Below, one piece after another: positions 1-9,428 of a DNA stretch of 64,000 nt (position 1 is the first letter of the stretch; every line of letters begins with the position of its first letter). Source of the DNA: Paralithodes platypus (Eukaryota; Arthropoda; Malacostraca; Decapoda; Lithodidae); assembly GCA_032716605.1 (NCBI GenBank), contig CM064492.1:55412364-55476363 (forward strand), given 5' to 3'. The notes below the pieces were generated by a model. It made no database searches. It worked only from the letters and a program-made list of their open reading frames with translations, and was not told the origin of the DNA. Made by a program: the position numbers and the translations under genes.

Positions 1-1160
1 GCAGGAAATGGATTACATATTACTGGGTAAAATATTTGTTTGCATCAATTTAGTTTTATTCATTTGGCTGACTTTATTGTATATTATGTTCCTACCTTTG
101 TTTTGCAGTACTGTTCACCAAATCGAAGAAAAAAAAACGGGAAACGTGGAGATGGGGCCTGAGTAGATAGACTTTTGCCACAGGTTTATTTTTATCAAAC
201 TTTGACCACGTTTAGGAATACTTATTCGTTCTTATATTTCTGCTCGCTTCGATCTTTATTTAGTACCTGTTGATTGTCCTTTTTGGCCTCGAATTTCACT
301 ATCATCACATTTACGTTTCTTCCATAGCTCTCCCGTTCGTGCATCCTCTCTCCTCCGCTCTTCCTATGCATTCTTATTCAACATTTTCTTCTCTCCTTGT
401 CACTTCCACTTTTGTCCTTCCCTTTACTCAACTGTTATTCCTTGAGCTGAGTCACACTAGCTCTTTTGGGGCATTTTCACTCAAACAAAATTATTCCGGC
501 AATTTAGTGTGCTCTTCGGTATTGGCATCGGTAGCTTGACTGACGCCTCATTATTCTCGACGTCAGATTACTTATGACTCTGCTACTTATGGTATTGAAT
601 CCGCTGATGTGGAGAACTGGAGCCTATGGCAATAGAAAAAATCAGCTTAAATTAGACCAGTGATTTAGTGAAGTCCGACTTGACTTCCCACCCAGATGTA
701 TCGAGCTCAAGCCCCGCTCAGGCGTGGAGGTTTTTCACTAACCCTGGTGGTACTGTCTCCCTTGAGCAAGGAGATGGGTAATATTCTTTCAGAAATATAG
801 TATATTCACTGTTGGATAGTATATCTAACGCTATTGAGTTTCAGAGCGACGGCTAGAGAGAAAATTACGCTTAATAAATGGCCTAAGAATTGTTATGATA
901 TATATTATTAGTATTACTATTATAAAATTCAGAATCCACCATCTAGCGTTGCCGAAAAGTGTTGCCAGAAACTAACGCCCATATGACACCGCCCCCAACC
1001 CGTGTACATAATCTCAAGTTTTCTTTTATGCACTGCCATCCAATTTGCTAATGGTCAGCAAGCCAAGCCAAGCCAAACAAGCCACTCGCACAATCTCAAC
1101 AGCCTCGCCCATGCACCCATTGTTAATATTCACGGTAAGCAAGGCCAGCTGCATCCTTGA
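1..1160. other. AT-rich stretch without a recognised gene
   Basis: No supportable gene. The longest open frame (270-539) is Ser/Leu/Phe-rich with no motif and is probably chance. Bases 592-655 resemble 32428-32490, so an old dispersed repeat may lie here. Confidence 0.5.
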
Positions 1161-1368
1161 CCCCTTCTGTACCGGCGACGTCATTTTACACTTTATTCTG
1201 GCTATTATTAGACGATTAGGTCAGTCAAAAATATGGCCTCCAGCAATGAACAGGCTTCAAACTATCTCACTTATCCCTTATGACTAGCACAGATCCTTCT
1301 TAAACATCACAAAATCCTCTAAATATAGCTAGAATAGAATTGAAAATACGTCGCCGGTTAAGAAGGGG
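1161..1368. mobile_element. TTAA MITE, CCCCTTC family
   Basis: Imperfect terminal inverted repeats: the left end CCCCTTCTGTACCGGCGACG matches the reverse complement of the right end, which closes with AAGGGG. The right flank is TTAA and the left flank is the diverged TTGA. Similar ~205-bp elements occur at 44542, 49752, 51361, 52888, 53549 and 57688. TTAA flanks and short size suggest a non-autonomous piggyBac-type element. No transposase is present. Confidence 0.65.
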
Positions 1369-1979
1369 TTAACATTATTACCATTACACTTAGCCCCATC
1401 TGCGAAGTCTTTTTAATTTTAGTCTAGCAATATTTAAATGATTTTGTGCAGCTTAACAAGGATCGGTGGTAGTAAAAAGGGTTAGTTAAGATAGTTCGAA
1501 GCCTGTTAATTGTTGGAGGCCCTCCTGAAACAATAAACTCGTTTAATAGTCATTAAATGAAAAGTACGGCTCTGGTACGGAAAGGGATAACCCTTTTAGT
1601 GCAATGAGGCATAAATAAATTTCTTTCTGGCTAATATTATTATAATTATACTTGATCCTTTCAGTTCGTTATGACATATTTACTTTGTAATTTACTTTGG
1701 TAAATTAATACTCGATCTTTTTAATTTATAAATCCTTTGTTTTAGACTGAAGTGGATAATTGCTATATTAATGAGCAACAGTGTAACTATAGGCACGCTG
1801 TTACTATTCGTAAATGTTTACACGGTTAGATGTATAGACGCAAATGTTCACCAAACTGCTCTCCTTGAGTGTAGGACTACAGAAAAATTTCCTATTACTA
1901 TATTCAATAAAAAGTGGATACTACATTCATAATAAATGATGTAGTACTCACACACATCTCTCTCTCTATATATATATTC
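1369..1979. other. AT-rich spacer ending in a CT/TA simple repeat
   Basis: No gene is visible. The last ~20 bases are a short CT then TA tract that forms the left flank of the LTR retrotransposon. Confidence 0.5.
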
Positions 1980-2259
1980 TGACATACGGAGCCCTGTATG
2001 TTAATTTAAGAGTTAGAATTAGAGTTGAAGGACCCCACTACCCAAACGGTGAAGCAGACTAGCGAACGAGCGAGTGGGCAAACCATCTCGCCCCATACCA
2101 GCATGCTAGCCTTCACACCTCGATGACCGATGCTATGACGTATGATCGACGCCAGGAGCTGTGAGTGGACCACGCACCTGTTATGTGATTCGAGGAGCTA
2201 TGATTGGAGCGCGCACCATCACTCTCCTCCTGATTCGTTCCTACACCATCATTGTTTGG

Positions 2260-2267
2260 TTTATAAG
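2260..2267 (+). promoter_or_regulatory. TATA-like box in 5' LTR
   Basis: TTTATAAG here; the 3' LTR (8121-8128) and both LTRs of copy 2 (17827, 28462) have TATATAAG at the same place, followed by ACCCGAG. Conservation in four LTRs suggests the U3 core promoter. The 5' LTR of copy 1 carries the weaker variant. Confidence 0.6.
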
Positions 2268-2440
2268 ACCCGAGTTGTGGGCATTCAAATCAGTCTCATT
2301 TGGAGTTGGGGAAGGTGAACTTGCAGCTGGAGGAAGACGGGGTGAAGTATTATAATGGGATTGTGACTGTCAGATTATATAAATGTGTGTTAAGTGTGTT
2401 CGGTGTAAACACTTATGTTATGTTGGTTAGTGAGATATGT

Positions 2441-2629
2441 GATTGGGAATTAACGTGATGTGTTTAATGTGTGTAATGTGTTTAACTATTTAATTGGGAA
2501 TTAACGTGAACGCTACTATTACGTGCTTAACTATTTAATTGGGAATTAACGTGAACATTATTATTATGTGTTTAACTATTTGATTGCGAATTAACGTTAA
2601 CGCTATTATTATGTACTTAACTATTTTAG
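2441..2629 (+). repeat. ~46-bp tandem repeat inside the LTR (4 units)
   Basis: Four imperfect units containing ATTGGGAATTAACGT then a TTAACTATTT stretch. The same array is in the 3' LTR (about 8302-8490). LTRs of copy 2 have one unit, explaining most of the ~93-bp LTR length difference between copies. Confidence 0.75.
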
Positions 2630-3518
2630 TTGACTAACTTGTGGACTAAAGCAACTCTTTAAGTAATTGGGTTATGATGAAAGTAATACTTGTTTTATAT
2701 TAATACTTACGAGTTCTTTAATTTTCTTTGAATTAAGCTTACATTGCTTAACGGTGCTTAGTACGGTGATGCTATTGTCTCGTATTAGTAATATCGCCTT
2801 AGACTAACATGGCTGTGTTAATATTACTTATAGTGATTTCCTAAGCTGAAGAAAATTCTTTTTCTTCAAAATATTATATTTTGCTTTTCATATTATTTGA
2901 GTGAGACCTGAATCGAATCTATGAAACGATCCTGTAACTTTATTTACTCATAATCAAACCTCAATGTTACGTGGTTAAGAAATAAATTTAACTAATTATT
3001 AAATATATATCTAACTTTTTATGTGACTTTGATATTACTCCTGATGATAATAATAATATAATACTATTAACGTAAGACAAGAACCAAGAATAATTACATT
3101 AAATATAAATAAAAGGACATAGAAGAAAACTATCTATTCATTTCAAAATGGGTAAGAGACAGAAATATTCTTACTTTAATATTTATCTTTCAAGACTTTT
3201 TATAAATTTAATAGTCCTTCTTTAGCTATAACTTATTCGGTTCATAACCATAGCCTACTAAGCTTCGGTTAAATAATAATTCTTTATAAATACTACATGA
3301 CTTTAATTAGTTTCAGTATTTTTCATAATTAAAGAGTATCAGTCAATAAAGGATACCAAGTCCTAAGATCCAAAAGGAAAGGAAGCAACAACAGGAATTT
3401 ATGTTATTAGATTTTACTTTTGTTTTGCCTTCAGCTGACTGATACCTTAATATATATCTCTGTGCTATCTAGATTCATCAAGTTAACCACTTGAGGATCA
3501 AGATACGTAACAGAAGAG

Positions 3519-3531
3519 TGGCGACCTTGCC
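3519..3531 (+). promoter_or_regulatory. Primer binding site
   Basis: TGGCGACCTTGCC starts six bases after the LTR end; the same sequence follows the 5' LTR of copy 2 at 19406. Its TGGCGACC start is like sites in some Ty3/gypsy elements thought to use tRNA-Arg. The tRNA assignment is a guess. Confidence 0.6.
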
Positions 3532-3599
3532 AAAGATTCGTTTCATACAGTTACACTCAGTTTCATTACCGTTTCACTACTTAAAACCAAATATTAATC

Positions 3600-5846
3600 A
3601 TGCCTCAACTAATTAATGAAGAAGATGCTCGAGTTTTCATAGAATCAGAACCCACATCCCCTGATATTGACTGTCTGTCAAAATCCGAACTGAAAGTGCT
3701 TGCCTCACATCTCCAATTAACTGTCTCAAACATGTCTAAAGTAGAGGTGGCTCAGACCATAAAAACCCACTTGTTCCCTGTAGAAGGCGGGGAGGGTGAC
3801 GGAGCAGTTGGTGGGATCCCTAGTAAACCTAGCCAACTTAATGTACAATTGCCACCTGGTTTGACCGGTGATCAAATATTCGAACTAGAACTAGCCAGAA
3901 TAAAAGCAACGGCCGAACAAGCCAACGCAAGTATAGAACTAGCCAGAATAAATGCCAGTGCAACGACCGAACAATGTGAATATCAATATCGTACGGCTCA
4001 ACTAAATGTCAATACAAATGCTCCCTTAATTGCTCCCCCTCTGGGATTGACTATGACTAGTGTCATTCCACCCTTCACTGAGGATAATGTGCAGGATTTC
4101 TTTTTGTTTGAGGAAGTTGCTGGAGGTATGAAGTGGACAAGAGATCAATGGCCTTTTATGTTACAAACTGTTTTGACAGGGCAGGCTCGAGCCACGTATT
4201 TGTCAGAAGTAGCAGAAGTTAGGCAGGATTATGACAATCTCAAAGAAGCTATCTTAAAAACCTATCAATTGCAGCCTGAGGCTTACAGGCAATCTTTCCG
4301 AAAAAAACAGAAGAAAGTAGAAGAAACCCATAAGGTATTTGCCAGGACCATGACTAAAACTTTCAATCATTGGGTCAAGAGTAAGAAAGTCACAAGCTAC
4401 AACGATCTGAAGGAGTTGGTCCTGTTAGAAAATTTCCTATGGAAAATTGATTCTTCTGTATCCTATCATTTAAAGGGGAAAAAGGTGGATTGTCTTGCCG
4501 ACGCCGCTGACATGGCTGACACATACGTGCTCAACAACAAATTTCGTGGAAAGAAGCCCTACGATAATTCTAGTTCTAATTTTAAGTATCCCAATCACAA
4601 ATCTGACAGACCCAGTCACAAGCCTATAACGTCTTCCCCAGTTAGCCAAAATAGAAATTTTCCCCCAACTAAAAATGCGACTCAGGGCAATGGTAACAGA
4701 GGTGGGCCCCAAACTAATAGTAATGCTCAAAGAGGGAACGTTCCCGTATCCCCTAAAGTATGTACTTTTTGTGGCAAGAGAGGCCACCTAGCTTATCAGT
4801 GCTGGGCCAAGGAAAAAACCGAGAGATCGGGGCAGACAGTTGCCGCCGTATCTCAAATTCCATGTGTGCCTTTAATGCAGGGCTCCCGACAGGAGTACCT
4901 AGCACCAAATGTTCCTTTAATGCAGGACTCCCGACAGAAGGAGTACCTAGCACCAAAAGTTCCTTTAATGCAGGACTCTCGACAGAAGGAGTACCTAGCA
5001 GCTAACGTAAATCATCTAGACAGGGGTGTAGTAGCATGTGTGGTGCAACCCACAAGGGTTAAACCAATAATAATTTCACCATCAGTGCAGGACAGTTACC
5101 GTCCCTTTATTTCATCTGGCAACGTGAGATTAAATGGTTGCATGCATGAGGTAAAAATTCTGAGAGACACAGGTTCTACTAGCACCCTCATGGTGAATCC
5201 TTACACTGAGTGCCCACCTGGCGAACCAGTTGTAATGAGAGGTGCTGGAGGCCAGTTTTATGCATACTTGGTAAAAGGCGAAATTGAATGTGAGTTACTA
5301 CAGGGTGAGGCCACCATAGCTTTGTGTAGGTCCCAAGATATCCCTGTGCCTGGGGTAACACTCCTTTTGGGGAATGATGTAGCAGGTGAGAAGGTCCGAC
5401 CCGACCCCATTTTGTCACTTTCCCCTGTTAACGAGCCACTAACCGGTGAGCTCGACAAGGAGTTGCCAACTGTTTTCCCTGTGTGTGCTGACAAACTTTC
5501 AATGTCTCAAGTAGCAGTTCCCTCAGACAGAAATGTACCGAATGTAAGAGTTGATGAAAGGGATGATGAGAGTGTGAATGATGCTCCAACTGTGCCTGAT
5601 GATGTGACTGAGTTGGATTTATCTGACACCTTTATGGCTCATCTTGACCCTAACGATGACCATGAAACCCCTCCAAATTGTCCTAGTGGCCTGGTAGAGC
5701 TACAGAGAGATGATCGCGAATGCAAGGAGTTAGCTGCCAGGTCCGTGAGTGAAGATGAATGTGAGAAGGAGGGTGGTGAATGTTTTCTACCTCAAAGGAG
5801 GAGTATTGTGGCAAAGATGGAGACCGCCACACAGACCAATCGATGA
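3600..5846 (+). CDS. gag: Gag-protease polyprotein of the Gmr1-like element (copy 1)
   Basis: Retrotransposon structural protein with aspartic protease. The 748-residue frame starts at the first ATG after the primer binding site. Seen: an acidic N-terminus, a capsid-like region at about residues 150-300 (FTEDNVQDF; W-rich; many Gln), a basic linker, one CCHC zinc knuckle at residues 388-401 (C-X2-C-X4-H-X4-C), three tandem ~16-residue repeats with core PLMQDSRQ at about residues 420-470, and the protease active site DTG at 523-525 within LRDTGSTSTLM. The end is abnormal. Relative to copy 2 there is an extra T in the T run near 5784, which moves the frame to a stop at 5844. Upstream and downstream pol share this frame modulo 3, suggesting one gag-pol frame originally. 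It is a mobile-element gene, not a host gene. Confidence 0.85.
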   Translation: MPQLINEEDARVFIESEPTSPDIDCLSKSELKVLASHLQLTVSNMSKVEVAQTIKTHLFPVEGGEGDGAVGGIPSKPSQLNVQLPPGLTGDQIFELELARIKATAEQANASIELARINASATTEQCEYQYRTAQLNVNTNAPLIAPPLGLTMTSVIPPFTEDNVQDFFLFEEVAGGMKWTRDQWPFMLQTVLTGQARATYLSEVAEVRQDYDNLKEAILKTYQLQPEAYRQSFRKKQKKVEETHKVFARTMTKTFNHWVKSKKVTSYNDLKELVLLENFLWKIDSSVSYHLKGKKVDCLADAADMADTYVLNNKFRGKKPYDNSSSNFKYPNHKSDRPSHKPITSSPVSQNRNFPPTKNATQGNGNRGGPQTNSNAQRGNVPVSPKVCTFCGKRGHLAYQCWAKEKTERSGQTVAAVSQIPCVPLMQGSRQEYLAPNVPLMQDSRQKEYLAPKVPLMQDSRQKEYLAANVNHLDRGVVACVVQPTRVKPIIISPSVQDSYRPFISSGNVRLNGCMHEVKILRDTGSTSTLMVNPYTECPPGEPVVMRGAGGQFYAYLVKGEIECELLQGEATIALCRSQDIPVPGVTLLLGNDVAGEKVRPDPILSLSPVNEPLTGELDKELPTVFPVCADKLSMSQVAVPSDRNVPNVRVDERDDESVNDAPTVPDDVTELDLSDTFMAHLDPNDDHETPPNCPSGLVELQRDDRECKELAARSVSEDECEKEGGECFLPQRRSIVAKMETATQTNR

Positions 5847-5915
5847 CGGGGCTTGGGACGTCCATCAAGTAGTAGTCCCCAAACCTTGTCGTAAAGATAT
5901 CATGGAAATGGCACA

Positions 5916-7538
5916 TTGTATACCATTGGCAGACACCTAGGTGTGAGAAAAACTCTAGACAGAATCAGATCCCACTTTTACTGGCCAGGAATGCGTGCAG
6001 ATGTAGTGGAGTGTTGTAGAGTGTGTCCCACTTGCCAGATGACAGGAAAACCCAATCAGAAGGTGCCTGTACATCCTCTGGTGCCCTTGCCCGTTTTCGA
6101 GAATCCTTTTACTCGGGTGGTAGTGGACATTGTAGGCCCATTGCCTAAGACTTCCCAAGGTAACCTTTATTTATTAACTATCATGGACATGGCAACTCGC
6201 TACCCAGAGGCTATACCCTTAAGGACTACCTCTGCTCCAACTGTTATCAAGGAACTGCTCAAATTTTTCACCAAAATGGGTTTCCCCCATGAGGTGCAAA
6301 GTGATCAAGGAACTAATTTTACCTCTAACATTTTCCAGCAGTCCCTGAAGGAGTTGGGTATCGAGCATGTAAAGTCTAGCACCTACCACCCAGAGAGTCG
6401 AGGGGTTCTCGAACGATATCATCAGACATTAAAGGGAATGTTACGTAAGTATTGTACAGAGACCGGAGTTGAGTGGGATAAGGGGGTACCTTTTCTTTTA
6501 TTTGCTACTCGTGAGGTTCCAACTGAATCCCTGGGTTTTTCCCCTAATGAGCTAGTTTTCGGTCACCAGGTAAGAGGTCCTTTGCAACTATTGCAGGATA
6601 GCCTAGTTGGCCAGGAGGGGAACCAAAACCTCCTCAAGTATGTTTCAGATTTCAAAACCCGGCTGAGATCCTCATGTGAGTTTGCCGCTCAAAACTTTAC
6701 AGTGGCTAAAAGCTCCATGAAGAAATGGTATGACAGAAAAGCCCGTGAGAGGGAGTTTAAGCCCGGTGATGAGGTTTTGGTCCTGCTCCCCCTTTTTGGC
6801 CAACCTTTATCTGCCAAGTTCAGGGGCCCATATAAGATCATTCGGAGGGTGAGCATTACCGATTATCTAGTAACTACCCCAGACAGGAGAAAGCCCACGC
6901 AAGTATTCCATATAAATATGTTGAAGCCCTACCATAGGTCCCCTGATTCCTCTCCTCCAGATTCTCCCACTGTGGCAGTGAATGTCAGGACCTGTGGGCA
7001 GCCTGGTGCGGACAAAGTCTTCAGTTCTCTTACTGATCCGCAACAGACTGTTCCAGAGCCTGAAGGTATCCATGCAGACTTTGACTTGTCATGTAGCCTA
7101 TCCAACTTTCAGTATAATTCAGTGGCTTTGAGGGAATTACCATCTAAACTATGTCATCTTCCCTCTGATCAAGCGAACCAACTAATCTCTGTTTTATCTC
7201 AGTCTCCCAGTGTGTTCCGTGATACTCCAGGGCTCACTTCTTTGGCCGTGCACGACATCGACGTAGGGGATGCAACTCCCATTAAACTATCCCCCTACCG
7301 TGTCTCACCACAACGCAGGAGTATACTGCAGGTCGAGCTTGACTTAATTTTTTCAAACCAGCTGATCACAAGGGCCTTCAGCCAGTGGAGTAGTCCGGTC
7401 ATACTTGTGCCGAAGCCAGACGGGAGCCATGGGTTTTGTAGGGACTATAGGCAAGTCAATGCTGTCACAAAGAACGATACCTACCCACTGCCACGGATCA
7501 AAGATTGCATTTACCAGGTTGGCCTCATACAGCAGTAA
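5916..7538 (+). pseudogene. pol: Integrase plus N-terminal RT, truncated pol (copy 1)
   Basis: 540 residues. The last part of the HHCC zinc domain is at the start (HLGVRKT, then C-X2-C in CRVCPTCQ). The first His lies in another frame upstream because of a small deletion near 5932. The catalytic triad is D71 (VVDIVGPL), D130 (SDQGTNF) and E166 (VLERYH), with D and E 35 residues apart. The chromodomain-less C-terminus has RGPYKI, the GPY module of Ty3/gypsy integrases. After a linker comes the RT N-terminus ([44 protein letters not shown]). It then joins a decayed duplicate at about 7498 and stops. The YIDD catalytic motif and RNase H are absent. Integrase could be active; RT cannot. Confidence 0.85.
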
Positions 7539-7790
7539 GTTTAATTTAATGAGAGGATTTTGGCAATTAGCTCTCCCTTGTAGCGAGGTAAATATCATGC
7601 TTTTGTAGTGCGCTTTCAAGCCTTCAGCTGTGAGATAATGCCTTGCAGTTCGAATAACGCTCCAGCTACGTTCCGGCTATGTTCTGATGTGGTACCTGGA
7701 GACGTTGCCTACTTTGGGTGATATCCTTCTTATATCCTCATTTATAATCTTGCTGTTGCCAATCTGGTGGTGAATCTATTTATGTATTAT
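7498..7790 (+). pseudogene. Decayed duplicate of the RT palm, before the polypurine tract (copy 1)
   Basis: Aligns by eye with the RT palm of copy 2 (26770-27115): shared blocks are AAATATCATGCTTT, CTCCAGCTAC and GCCAATCTGGTGGT. The YIDD region reads as a broken tract with a stop. The same decayed piece occurs in copy 2 at 27806-28090, after an intact RNase H, so it is a family feature and not local damage. Confidence 0.8.
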
Positions 7791-7828
7791 GTTTAATATT
7801 ATGTACTATACTCCTTAAACTCTTTTCT

Positions 7829-7838
7829 AGGGGGGAGG
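7829..7838 (+). promoter_or_regulatory. Polypurine tract
   Basis: AGGGGGGAGG ends two bases before the 3' LTR; identical at 28129-28138 in copy 2. It is the expected primer site for plus-strand synthesis. Confidence 0.8.
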
Positions 7839-7840
7839 TC

Positions 7841-9372
7841 TGACATACGGAGCCCTGTATGTTAATTTAAGAGTTAGAATTAGAGTTGAAGGACCCCACT
7901 ACCCAAACGGTGAAGCAGACTAGCGAACGAGCGAGTGGGCAAACCATCTCGCCCCATACCAGCATGCTAGCCTTCACACCTCGATGACCGATGCTATGAC
8001 GTATGATCGACGCCAGGAGCTGTGAGTGGACCACGCACCTGTTATGTGATTCGAGGAGCTATGATTGGAGCGCGCACCATCACTCTCCTCCTGATTCGTT
8101 CCTACACCATCATTGTTTGGTATATAAGACCCGAGTTGTGGGCATTCAAATCAGTCTCATTTGGAGTTGGGGAAGGTGAACTTGCAGCTGGAGGAAGACG
8201 GGGTGAAGTATTATAATGGGATTGTGACTGTCAGATTATATAAATGTGTTTTAAGTGTGTTCGGTGCAAACACTTATGTTATGTTGGTTAGTGAGATATG
8301 TGATTGGGAATTAACGTGATGTGTTTAATGTGTGTAATGTGTTTAACTATTTAATTGGGAATTAACGTGAACGCTACTATTACGTGCTTAACTATTTAAT
8401 TGGGAATTAACGTGAACACTATTATTATGTGTTTAACTATTTGATTGCGAATTAACGTTAACGCTATTATTATGTACTTAACTATTTTAGTTGACTAACT
8501 TGTGGACTAAAGCAACTCTTTAAGTAATTGGGTTATGATGAAAGTAATACTTGTTTTATATTAATACTTACGAGTTCTTTAATTTTCTTTGAATTAAGCT
8601 TACATTGCTTAACGGTGCTTAGTACGGTGATGCTATTGTCTCGTATTAGTATATCGCCTTAGACTAACATGGCTGTGTTAATATTACTTATAGTGATTTC
8701 CTAAGCTGAAGAAAATTCTTTTGCTTCAAAATATTATATTTTGCTTTTCATATTATTTGAGTGAGACCTGAATCGAATCTATGAAACGATCCTGTAACTT
8801 TATTTACTCATAATCAAACCTCAATGTTACGTGGTTAAGAAATAAATTTAACTAATTATTAAATATATATCTAACTTTTTATGTGACTTTGATATTACTC
8901 CTGATGATAATAATAATATAATACTATTAACGTAAGACAAGAACCAAGAATAATTACATTAAATATAAATAAAAGGACATAGAAGAAAACTATCTATTCA
9001 TTTCAAAAAGGGTAAGAGACAGAAATATTCTTACTTTAATATTTATCTTTCAAGACTTTTTATAAATTTAATAGTCCTTCTTTAGCTATAACTTATTCGG
9101 TTCATAACCATAGCCTACTAAGCTTCGGTTAAATAATAATTCTTTATAAATACTACATGACTTTAATTAGTTTCAGTATTTTTCATAATTAAAGAGTATC
9201 AGTCAATAAAGGATACCAAGTCCTAAGATCCAAAAGGAAAGGAAGCAACAACAGGAATTTATGTTATTAGATTTTACTTTTGTTTTGCCTTCAGCTGACT
9301 GATACCTTAATATATATCTCTGTGCTATCTAGATTCATCAAGTTAACCACTTGAGGATCAAGATACGTAACA
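7841..9372 (+). repeat. 3' LTR, retrotransposon copy 1
   Basis: 1532 bp, near-identical to 1980-3512. TATA box TATATAAG at 8121-8128. It ends CGTAACA and runs directly into a TA tract. Confidence 0.92.
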
Positions 9373-9375
9373 ATA

Positions 9376-9424
<49 letters not shown>
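9373..9424. repeat. (TA)n microsatellite between two insertions
   Basis: About 52 bp of near-pure TA. The left neighbour is the 3' LTR of copy 1 and the right neighbour is the candidate solo LTR. Confidence 0.95.

Positions 9425-9428
<4 letters not shown>

Larger units (their letters stand above)
1980..3512 (+). repeat. 5' LTR, retrotransposon copy 1
   Basis: 1533 bp, TG...CA ends, matching 7841-9372 nearly base for base. It holds a TATA-like box, a tandem ~46-bp repeat and candidate AATAAA signals near 3109 and 3347. Confidence 0.92.
1980..9372 (+). mobile_element. Ty3/gypsy (Gmr1-like) LTR retrotransposon, copy 1, internally deleted
   Basis: Two 1.53-kb direct LTRs begin TGACATACGG and end CGTAACA. 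They flank a primer binding site, gag-protease, integrase, the start of RT, a decayed RT duplicate and a polypurine tract. Integrase lies upstream of RT, and integrase carries a GPY module (RGPYKI), which is a Ty3/gypsy trait; this combination is described for Gmr1 elements. Comparison with the copy at 17506-29580 shows that about 1 kb, most of RT plus all RNase H, is missing. I count about eight LTR-LTR differences in 1.53 kb (hand alignment), so the insertion is young. Flanks are TA repeats, which make the target duplication unreadable. Confidence 0.85.

Noticed and set aside
2161..2355. 64-codon frame repeated at 8022-8216
   Set aside because: Lies in the LTR promoter region of both LTRs of copy 1; no motif, and frame not kept in copy 2.
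5846..5916. Programmed frameshift or stop readthrough between gag and pol
   Set aside because: Comparison with copy 2 shows an extra T and a separate small deletion; simple mutations explain the frame changes.
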